Part shown: positions 56,051 to 64,000 of the stretch, in pieces
How positions within the stretch are numbered: the stretch's first letter is position 1
Layout of the letters: each line of letters begins with the position of its first letter
Source: Ampelocalamus luodianensis
Taxonomy: Eukaryota > Streptophyta > Magnoliopsida > Poales > Poaceae
DNA: 64,000 nucleotides
Direction: 5' to 3'
Assembly (NCBI GenBank): GCA_036346255.1
Contig: CM070639.1
Span: 2,924,001 to 2,988,000 of the forward strand
Made by a program: the position numbers and the translations under genes
The notes under the pieces: model-generated
Told to the model about the DNA's origin: nothing
The model's input: the letters and a program-made list of their open reading frames with translations, nothing else
Databases searched by the model: none

Positions 56051-59000
56051 TGAAAGATCTAGACCCGCCATTATGTGGTAATGAAGTTTTGGTGATTAAT
56101 GATAAATCTAATTGGGAGACTAACACCTTTATTGATATACATATTGTGTAGTCTTATTTGGATATAAAGGTGAAAATCATGAAGGCATGCAAAGTGATTA
56201 AGTGATTAATGACAAATGCACTTGTGAGACTAACACTCCTATTGTTATATCAAGTTTAGTCTCACTTGGATATAAAAGCAAAAATCCAAACAGTATGTAT
56301 TCATTAATGACAAATCTATTTGTGAGACTAACAATTCTATTGATTATCATTGCTTAGTCTCGTTTGGATATAAAGATGAAAATACAAGAGGTATGCATTC
56401 TACTTCTTATTATTATATCTTGTTGCATTCCTCGGATCCAAAATATAGGTTAAACTCCACCAAAAAGGTTAACTTGGATATGTGCATATGTTTCCATTAC
56501 ACATTTGTGTATGCACACATTTAGGGGGAGTTCATTCTATATTTTGTGGTTTCATTAGTATTGATCCATATTCTCTTTCCACATATATTAAGGATCTTTA
56601 CTTTGAAACATATCCTTGAATATATTTAACTTGTGTAGTTAGTATATTCATATGAGTATATGAGAACATATGAAACTTGTGTAGTTCATGGATGTTCATA
56701 TATCCTTGAATATATTTAACTTGCGTAGTTAATATATTCATATGAGTATATACAACTTGTGTAGTTTGTATACACTCATATTCAGTATATACAACTTGTG
56801 TAGTTCGTATATACTTGTAGTATATATAACTTGTATAGTTTATATATACTCATGACCTTGTTGTTTCATTAGTATTGATCCTTGTGATCTACTTTGAAAC
56901 ATAACTCTTGAGTATATATATAACTTCGTGTTTATATATACTCATACCAATTACATTCAATTATTTGAAATTGTGTTGTGGGACTAACATGTGTGCTAAG
57001 ATGTTTCAAGGCTTAGTCCCGGAGTTTGAGTGATGACATAAAAAGGAAATGCAAAGGTGATAAGAGATCAACATGGCTCAAGACAAAGGAGTCATGCATT
57101 GCATTTCGAAAAGCTTCTGGAAATGCGGTAGTACCGGCGTTGTATGCGCGGTAGTACCGCACCGCGGATGTACCGATTTCTATGCGGTATGAAAATTCAG
57201 AGCATTGCTTTTGGACTTGGTTTGCTCGAGGTGGAGCGGTAGTACTGGAGTTCATGTGGCGGAACTATCACAGTGGCATATGACCGCAAATATGTTGGCG
57301 GTATGTAAATTCAGAGAAGGTATTTTTCGTATTTCTCGAGCCTCTGAAATCGGTAGTACCGCATTGAGAAACGGTACTCTGAGAGCGGTATACGGATGCT
57401 AGTTGGCGGTAATACCGCACCTTCGATAATGGCTTGTTCAAAAGCATTTATGCGGTATATCTTGTTAATTAATGTTAATGACATTGTGGGACTAACATTT
57501 TCCATGAGTTGGATAAATAGGTTATGTTCGGGGTGATGAAGACTTTGGATGACATCATGAGTTGATTGTCATCAAGTCAAGGTTCAAGAAGATGATGCAT
57601 CATGTGTTGATGCATATCAAGATCTCGAAGAAGAGATGATCATGAGTTGATCATCAAGTCAAGAGAAGACTCATCATGTGTTGAGTGAGGATGCATCATG
57701 GGTTGATGCATATCAAGACGATGACCGGACTTGAAGTAAAGATGTGCGTCATCAAGCTTCAAGAAGATGGTCAAGGCAAAGGTATGACTAGCTAGGGCTA
57801 AGGATGTGTTCCTAGTCTTTTATCGGTCTTGGTGTTTGGTTGGAAGACCGGATTGCTAGTATAGGTTGCCGTACTATTAAGAGGGGTCTTGTCTAGTAGC
57901 TTGAGTTAGTCATGTGTTGATAGCTCATTGTGTTTGCTCTAGCTCAACTTAACATGTTGCCTATATTTGCGAATGTGTTTTGCAAATAGTTGAGGCTCAT
58001 GGATAATCCTTGTAGCATGTGACTATACTTTGCAAATGTGTTATGCAAACGGTTGAAGTCCATGTACCTACTCCTTGTAGCATGATCTAAGTTTGCAAAT
58101 ATGTTTTGCAAATTGTTGGGATTCATGTATTTTCCTTGGCATGGTCTAAGATTGCTTGTTGCTAACTCTTTGGACTTAGACCATGGTAGTGGCTCTTTGA
58201 AGTTGTGCTTTTGATTTGATAAAAGTGTTTGAGATCAAATCAAATAGGTGGGTTGAGTAGCCCACTGAATAAGCTTTCAATAGAGTCCAAGATCACTCAA
58301 TTCGACATCGAGTCAAAAGTTATGACCTTTTACCGAAAGTGTCGTCTGTGCTGAAAATCGGGCTGCGGTAGTACCGCCGTATAATCATGTAGTACCGCAG
58401 AACAGTAGTACCGCCCCTTGTGAGTGCGGTATGACCGCAAAATGTCAGAACGGCTAGTTTTTGGCTGTTTCGTCTCCAAACGGCTAGTTTTTGGTTTGGG
58501 GCTATAAATACCCTTGGCCGGTTGAGAGACAACCTTTGGCATCCCATTGAGTTCCTTTGAGCTAAGAGCAAGCCCTCTACTCCCATTTGTGCATGTGTTG
58601 CACTTAGTGAGGTTTGAGAGGCAAATCCTATTGCATGTGTTGCATTAGGTGGTGGATTTAGTATCCACGAGCTTTGACACTTGATTGGTTCAAGTGAAAG
58701 TTGGAGACTTGTTACTCTTGGTGTTTGCCGACACCTAGACGGCGTGGAGGCGTCGTGCGTCGGTGATCTTCTCAAGTGAAGCTTGTGAGAAGACCCGGGC
58801 GATTTGTGAGTGGCTTGGTGCTCGCCATCTCCGGAGCGGAGTAAGAGCAACCCTAGTGGATCGAGGTGATAAGTTCAAGTTGGAGTCGGTTCAAGCGGTT
58901 GATCTCACTTAGAGGTGTTGGTTCGGTTGGAACCGGTCCAAGTTGTTTGGACTTACCTCGGAAGTGTTGCCTCGCGTTTTGGAGCCGATCCAAAAGGTTG

Positions 59001-59384
59001 AACTTACCTCAACGTGGATTATGGGAGACCGGCAAGTCTCCGACCACCACGGTAAAACATCGTTGTGTCACGTGTGCTTCTTGTGATTAGCTTTCATATG
59101 CTTTACTTTGTGCAATTCACATTTATTGTATAATTGCTTATTCATTTGTATGATTGCTATCTTGTATGTGCTTGATTGATCATATCATTAGTTGATAGCT
59201 TACAAGTCGTTGCTAAATTGCTCTATTTATTATTGACTTGTATTGTTGGTTCACCTAGTTGTTTAGGCGTTAATTGTGCTAAACCGAATTGATATTTAGC
59301 TTCCGCATTAGAAATCGGTTTTAGCGCATAGAAGTTTTAAAACGCCTATTCACCCCCCCTCTAGTCGGCCTCCTCGATCTTACA
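56051..59384 (+). repeat. Right LTR (3334 bp)
   Basis: Same start and end as the left LTR. Several palindromic sites are better preserved here (GCGCGGTAGTACCGC near 57,146). The differences from the left LTR are mostly 1-3-base indels, many in homopolymers (for example TTAGGGGG against TTAGGGG). Confidence 0.95.
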
Positions 59385-59385
59385 C

Positions 59386-60772
59386 CCAGGTGCTTTGTTA
59401 TGTTTCATTTGAAAGATAGCTTCTTTCACCTCCTTCTCCGTGAAAGGTGCTATAAGGAAGTCATTTTCATCCTCCGACACTTGAGGTATATCACTCCTCA
59501 AAGTGTCAATCATGGATAAAAGGTTAACTTCGGATGATCCAAACAGATTTTTATAATAATTAGTGATATACTTTTTTAATTGTACATCACCCCGAACTAT
59601 TCCTTCTTCTTGTTCGAGCTGAAAAATTCTTTGTCTTCTATGCTTGCCATTCGCAATCAAATGGTAATACCATGTATTTCTATCTCCCTCCAAAAGAAAT
59701 TTTGCTTTGGACCTTTGGTACCATTTAATTTCCTCTTCTCGTAACAAATGTGCCAATCTTGCATTAGCCAATTTTTTTAAGAGAAAGATCTTCCTCAGAC
59801 AACCTCAAAAGCTCCGCTTTTTTATCTAAATGATCAATAATCAAGTTGAGTTCTAGCTTTTCCTTTTTATAATTCCCACTACAATTTTTAGTCCAACCTC
59901 GAAGATACTGTCTAAGAGATATAACCTTACATTGCCAAATTTGTAAGGCAGACTGCCCTCTAATTTCCTTTTTCCATATATCAACCACCATCTCTTTAAA
60001 CCCTTCCCTACACAACCAACCTAATTCAAATTTGAATAAAGGTTGGCTCCCTCTATAAGAGACCGCTCTCGTATTTAAAAGCAACGGTGTGTGATCAGAC
60101 AAAGACCTTTCAAGAGCATTAACTGTGTGACCAAAGGAAATTTATGCTCCCGTTTGTACTCATTAAAACTCTATCCAGCTTTTCAAAGGTTGGATTATCT
60201 AACGAATTGACCCAAGTAAATTGTCTCCCAGATAAATCTATTTCCCTTAAATCTAAGTTATTAATCACAGCATTAAACAAAAAAGGCCATCTGTACTCGA
60301 AGTTATCCTTATTTTTTTCGCCTGCATGCCTAATAATATTAAAATCACCCCCAACTAAAGTAGGAAGTGAATCTTTCCTACAGGTCTGAACAAGTTCAGT
60401 AAGAAATTCCTCCTTGAATTGGGTTTAAGCTGCACCGTAAACAGCCACAACCACAAGAATTCATTAGAAGTCATCCTCTCTATTTTTAAGGTGAAACTTT
60501 ACATAAAAATCACCAGCATCAATAGAACCAATATCAAAAACCCGGGGATCCACCCCTAAAAGGATGCCCCTAGACCGACCATGTGGCGGGGAACAATGCC
60601 ACAGAAATTCCCTTCCCCCACAAAGATGATTAAGATTAGACACAGAAAAATCTTTTTTACCAGTTTCAAGGATGGCCACAAAATCTAAATGCTGCTCCTT
60701 GACTACTTCACAAATATATCGATGTTTAGCCAAGTCTTCCAGACCTCTGCTATTCCAAAAAAGACCTTTCAT
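59386..60772 (-). pseudogene. LINE ORF2, N-terminal part: APE endonuclease and pre-RT linker
   Basis: Starts MKGLFWNSRGLEDLAKH at 60,772, 24 bp after the ORF1 stop, the usual compact L1 spacing. Endonuclease motifs include LDFVAILETGKKDF, GGDFNIIRHAGEKN (in another register near 60,340), FTWVNSLDNPTFEKLDRVL and SDHTPLLLN at about 60,100. The linker includes IKWYQRSKAKFLLEGDRNT and FTEKEVKEAIFQMKHNKAPG, where the LTR element cuts in. Stops and register changes near 60,460 and 60,110-60,130 break the frame. In a live element this domain nicks the target DNA for reverse transcription. Confidence 0.88.
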
Positions 60773-60796
60773 TTTAACTTTAATTTGATTGGTCGG

Positions 60797-62560
60797 TTAT
60801 GAGAATATTTTCCTTTTGCCTCTTTTATTTGTTACCAAAGTGAAATTAGAGTGGTCGTCCTCCAACAAATCATCATCTAAATCATTACAAAAAAGAGAAA
60901 GGGTTGAGATATTGTTGCAATCCAGATTCTCATCCACCAAATCCTCAACATCTACAAATCCTTTATTGTTTAAACGACCTAATTCAAGATCTTTAATAAT
61001 TTTAACAGAACTAGCAATCTCTGCGTTATCATCTCCTAAAGAAATGCCGATACTAGCAACTTTTTTAATAACTTGCTCATCAGAAAAAGACAGAAATGAA
61101 ATTTTATTCCCAGACTTACTTGAATCAGGTTCGAGATTACGAACTCTAGCTCGCCGCGTAGCCTTCTGGACCGAGTCTTCATCACCGGATTTCTGCATCT
61201 TGATGCGTTCACTCTGCCTAGGCTCCACCAGTTCAGCCAAACTTTGAAAGTCCACCTTGCTAGTTACTGGAGCTGACTTGATTAGCATGGAATCCTCCAC
61301 ATGCACTCCTCTGTTGGCTACAGAAACAACCATCCGAGGAAGCATCACAGCAGTCTCCACTGCAACCGAACCCGCTGCGATCACTCCTATCTCATTCACC
61401 TTGGTCTCATGCGAGACAATGCCATCATCAACCACAGGAATGTCACTCTGAACCACAACAGATGAGGTAACATCTTGCCCCTCAGTATTTTCCTTAGCAG
61501 CTGCTAGCTTGGTCTTAACCCCAGGATTAGCCTCTGCCATAAAGGAGTCTGTCCCATCACATATTGCTGCACCCTTTGGCTTGGAAGATAAACCGACCAA
61601 GTCAGCCATAGAGCCCTGCCCCTGCATGTTCAAAACAAAAGCACCATTATCTTGCGCAACATTCTCACCATCCTTTCTATCCGCCCTTGGTGTTACCCAA
61701 ACAGTATCCGATGCCAACAGTCCTAAAGAAGATCCCATATTAATGGAGGTAGACTGTCTCTCACGGTTCTCAGGAGCAGTTGATGTGAGATCTGAGTTAT
61801 TCTTCACTCTCTTAGCATCTCTATCTTCCATCTCAACGTCTTTGCCTTTGTTCGATTTATCTTCCCCCTCATGATCCTTTGTTTGCTGAAAACCTTCGTC
61901 GACACTGTCCATCGCAACATTTTCAACTTTGAAGAAAATATCGTAGACATATTCACCCACCACAATCTCCACACTAGAAGGTATGGCATCTATGTCCAGG
62001 ACTCCCACTAGCATGCGAACCAAATTGTTCTTACGGACCTTTTCCATGTCCACTCTCATTGCTATACCAATGATCGACCCGATAGCACAAAGGCTTAGAA
62101 AGTCCCGAATTTCAAAAGGCACTCCTAACACCTGAACCCATACCTTCTGAAGTTGGTACTTAGGCGTGGGTTTCGAATTCCATTCCACGAATTGCAACAC
62201 CACCTTATGCTCCTTAACATGCACATCACCAATAGCCGCCATACGAAGCATATCAAGCCTAGTTGAAAAATGAACCAGAAATGTATTTCCCCCCTGAATC
62301 TCCACCCGTGGCTGCCAGTTCATTGGGATTAGTCTTCGTAGTTCAGCAATCAGAAGGTCTTCAGACAGTGAATTACCAATGACCTGAACAAGCCCCGTCT
62401 TATTATTCTCTTTATTCAATTTCTTCGTCCCAGATGTTGGGATATAATAAAACCCCAACCCATCAGCACCGAACCCACAGAGATTAGCGATAGGTCTCGG
62501 CATCAGTGATAACGGACACTTATTTGCCAAATGGTCATTGCACTCACAAATGTCACACAT
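60797..62560 (-). CDS. LINE ORF1: zinc-knuckle, DUF4283-like nucleic-acid-binding protein
   Basis: A 587-residue open frame. Residues 2-15 form a C-X2-C-X4-H-X4-C knuckle (CDICECNDHLANKC). An upstream knuckle remnant (KGHGIANCNATL) reads into it in the same register, so the true start is further upstream and 62,560 is only the first in-frame ATG of the uninterrupted part. Residues 70-215 have DUF4283-like character (FLVHFSTRLDMLRMAAIG, VVLQFVEWN, KVWVQVLGVPFEIRDFLSL). The rest is a Ser/Asp/Val-rich linker with a basic patch (ATRRARVRN) and an acidic end. The product would coat the element RNA. Confidence 0.85.
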   Translation of the reverse strand: MCDICECNDHLANKCPLSLMPRPIANLCGFGADGLGFYYIPTSGTKKLNKENNKTGLVQVIGNSLSEDLLIAELRRLIPMNWQPRVEIQGGNTFLVHFSTRLDMLRMAAIGDVHVKEHKVVLQFVEWNSKPTPKYQLQKVWVQVLGVPFEIRDFLSLCAIGSIIGIAMRVDMEKVRKNNLVRMLVGVLDIDAIPSSVEIVVGEYVYDIFFKVENVAMDSVDEGFQQTKDHEGEDKSNKGKDVEMEDRDAKRVKNNSDLTSTAPENRERQSTSINMGSSLGLLASDTVWVTPRADRKDGENVAQDNGAFVLNMQGQGSMADLVGLSSKPKGAAICDGTDSFMAEANPGVKTKLAAAKENTEGQDVTSSVVVQSDIPVVDDGIVSHETKVNEIGVIAAGSVAVETAVMLPRMVVSVANRGVHVEDSMLIKSAPVTSKVDFQSLAELVEPRQSERIKMQKSGDEDSVQKATRRARVRNLEPDSSKSGNKISFLSFSDEQVIKKVASIGISLGDDNAEIASSVKIIKDLELGRLNNKGFVDVEDLVDENLDCNNISTLSLFCNDLDDDLLEDDHSNFTLVTNKRGKRKIFS

Positions 62561-63258
62561 TAAGGTAGCGTTGCAATTGGCAATTCCATGCCCTTCCTTT
62601 GCATCGAAAGCAAGTTAGGTTGGAGACATCTCTCACGGAATCGTGGAGGCATGAGGATTACCACCACCGAGCCGCCACGACCCGACCTCGATGCCGTCTC
62701 CGAACCTCCCACGACCATAGTTGGGTGCCCGAGCCTGCCACTGATGGGGGGCTGCTCTTTTTTCGCCAAAACTCTGGCCGCCAGCACCACCTCCGATGCC
62801 GGGGATTTGTCCACCTCGTCATCGGTGGAAGAGAAACCACCTCGATCGGGAATTGTCCGCCTTGCCGCCGGATGACAAACCTCCGGCACCACCTCCAACG
62901 CCAGAATTGTCCACCACGGTCATCCAAGACATCTTCATGCCAAGAACACCTCTGTGTGCCACTAGAGCCTCCAGACCCTGCAGCTTGGCCAAGGCCAGTG
63001 CCTCCGCTGGCCTGGAATAGCCCACCATCGCATCCTCGCTAAAGCGCGCCAGTTCTCGCTACGACCACCAAGACCACCATTGATCGAAAATTGCGAGCCC
63101 CATCAATGCCCGAGAAACGGTATCCCTTCTCTCGACCGCTGAACGACCCGCCCAAACTCCATGGCACCGTGATGACGAAGAGCTTCAACGAATGAGCAGC
63201 GATATCCGTTAAACGCCCTCGCCACTTTGAGGTTTGTTTAGGGTTTGGCCGGACAGTT
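62561..63258 (-). pseudogene. LINE ORF1 upstream region, frame broken
   Basis: Frames here (62,560-62,898 and others) are Pro/Arg/Gly-rich. Just before 62,560 the register that gives CFRCKG and the one that gives GHGIANC differ by one base, so a first zinc knuckle is interrupted. This is probably the N-terminal part of ORF1. Confidence 0.5.
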
Positions 63259-63260
63259 CT

Positions 63261-63914
63261 CTAGTTGTTTTGAAACAACCGGCGTAACCAAGGCAATCCT
63301 CTTGTGGGTGCTTGATCCGAACTGCTAGTTGGTAAACCGATCACAGGCAAACCCGGTCCATTGGTTTCAGAATCGTGCGAAATATTGATGGGCATCAAAT
63401 CAGTCGGCAGAATTCCCGATCCTTCCAAATTTGGCATATCCTTTAATGTCGTTGAGGCTGTCCCAAAGATAGCATGATTCAAAATTGGTAGCGACTTTAA
63501 TGCTGGCAATTCTGACGTGCAAAGCTCCCGTCCCACCGGCCGGGTCAAAATTGGAAGAGACTTTAATGCCGGTGATTGTGTAGTGCAGCGACCATGACCA
63601 ACCGGCCACGACTTTCGGCGCGCCCGCTCCATGGTGTCGCCCAACGTCATCGGTGGCGACCTGCGTGGAGGCGGTATTGGCCCCTTCCACGGCCGTCCAA
63701 CACTAGCACTCAGTTTGCTTCCGGCTGGCGAGAGCCCCACTTTGTGGAGTTCCGCTGGAGAAAAACCAGCAGCGGAGGCATCGTCACAAAGGCAATCGTT
63801 TGACAACTTCGAAGAAGATCCTCGATCCAAACTCCTCCTACCATCAACCTGCAAAGATCTACGACAACGAGATGAGACTAAAGAATGAACTCCATTACCT
63901 TGAGAAGATTTCAC
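63261..63914 (-). CDS. Open frame in the LINE 5' region, function unknown
   Basis: A 217-residue frame, Ser/Pro/Arg-rich, starting MKSSQGNGVHSLVSSR. It contains an internal repeat: PALKSLPILTRPVGRELCTS followed by PALKSLPILNH. I recognise no domain. Its place upstream of ORF1 and on the same strand suggests the N-terminal part of ORF1 or an untranslated leader that happens to be open. Confidence 0.4.
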   Translation of the reverse strand: MKSSQGNGVHSLVSSRCRRSLQVDGRRSLDRGSSSKLSNDCLCDDASAAGFSPAELHKVGLSPAGSKLSASVGRPWKGPIPPPRRSPPMTLGDTMERARRKSWPVGHGRCTTQSPALKSLPILTRPVGRELCTSELPALKSLPILNHAIFGTASTTLKDMPNLEGSGILPTDLMPINISHDSETNGPGLPVIGLPTSSSDQAPTRGLPWLRRLFQNN

Positions 63915-64000
63915 GACTTCGTCGTGAAAGAAAACCCGTCGATTTTCGGCCTTTGTTTATTCTCGCCAGTGCAGGATGATATCTTCGCCATCGGACGAGC

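Larger units (their letters stand above)
48018..59384 (+). mobile_element. Gag-only LTR retrotransposon (TR-GAG-like, copia-type Gag), 11,367 bp
   Basis: The element is bounded by a perfect 5-bp target duplication CCCAG (48,013-48,017 and 59,385-59,389). It has two nearly identical LTRs with TG...CA ends (3336 and 3334 bp), a primer-binding site TGGTATCAGAGC 2 bp after the left LTR, and a polypurine tract AAAAAGGGGGAGAT against the right LTR. The interior (51,354-56,050, 4.7 kb) encodes a copia/UBN2-type Gag start and a row of zinc knuckles, ending near 53,225 with AKAIWVPKSIV. I find no protease, integrase, reverse transcriptase or RNase H motif. It must have moved with enzymes from another element. 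High LTR identity implies a recent insertion, into the LINE. Confidence 0.95.
59385..64000 (-). mobile_element. L1-type LINE, 5' half (runs to the window edge)
   Basis: Minus-strand continuation of 45,567-48,017. From right to left: a 5' GC-rich leader with open frames, ORF1 (zinc knuckles and DUF4283-like domain), ORF2 with the endonuclease, and the start of the RT region up to NKAPG. The 5' end and the left partner of the LINE's own target duplication are not seen in the window. Confidence 0.9.

Overview
The window is nuclear DNA of a flowering plant, almost certainly a grass (Poaceae). The evidence is two spliced plant genes of recognisable plant-only families (an NPH3/RPT2-type BTB gene and a single-Myb-histone gene), a nucleolar LisH/SRP40-type gene, and a dense, nested load of grass-style transposable elements: Ty3/gypsy-like and Ty1/copia-like LTRs, an L1-type LINE, Mutator-like and hAT MITEs, a TRIM and a SINE. 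The species cannot be told from the sequence alone.

Layout. 1-2.9 kb: no convincing gene; a small LINE tail with 14-bp target repeats at 0.9-1.2 kb. 2.9-20.8 kb: a thicket of decayed LTR-retrotransposon pieces. A complete solo LTR (10,897-15,652) sits inside a related LTR of opposite orientation (about 7.3-16.7 kb), and a second solo LTR (18,311-19,093) is flanked by GGGGC. 20.9-24.9 kb: small elements, including a TRIM at 23.3 kb. 24,971-29,192 (minus): a nucleolar phosphoprotein-like gene. Its middle is interrupted by an LTR-element piece and its 5' end (promoter plus exons 1-2) is duplicated in tandem, next to a hAT element. 30.5-33.2 kb: a hAT MITE, a palindromic Mutator-like MITE and a SINE, each with its target-site duplication. 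33.4-36.9 kb (plus): single-Myb-histone gene, with one apparent frameshift. 39,009-40,456: a 1.45-kb Mutator-like element. 41,232-44,763 (plus): intact NPH3-family gene. 45.6-64.0 kb: an L1-type LINE on the minus strand, split at its reverse transcriptase by an 11.4-kb LTR retrotransposon (48,018-59,384).

The most interesting object is that 11.4-kb element. It has two 3.33-kb LTRs, a 5-bp target duplication CCCAG, a primer-binding site and a polypurine tract. Its interior encodes only a copia-type Gag with five zinc-knuckle positions, and no protease, integrase, reverse transcriptase or RNase H. Its 3' interior carries at least fourteen copies of a motif matching its own primer-binding-site junction. 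It looks like a non-autonomous, Gag-only family that relies on a helper element.

A caution runs through the window. Single-base losses, mostly in short homopolymers, recur in the nucleolar gene, the SMH gene and the Gag region, and between the two otherwise near-identical LTRs. Many of the 'broken' frames may be consensus errors of the assembly rather than biology. By contrast, the three stop codons seen in the LINE reverse transcriptase fit C-to-T/G-to-A decay and are probably real.
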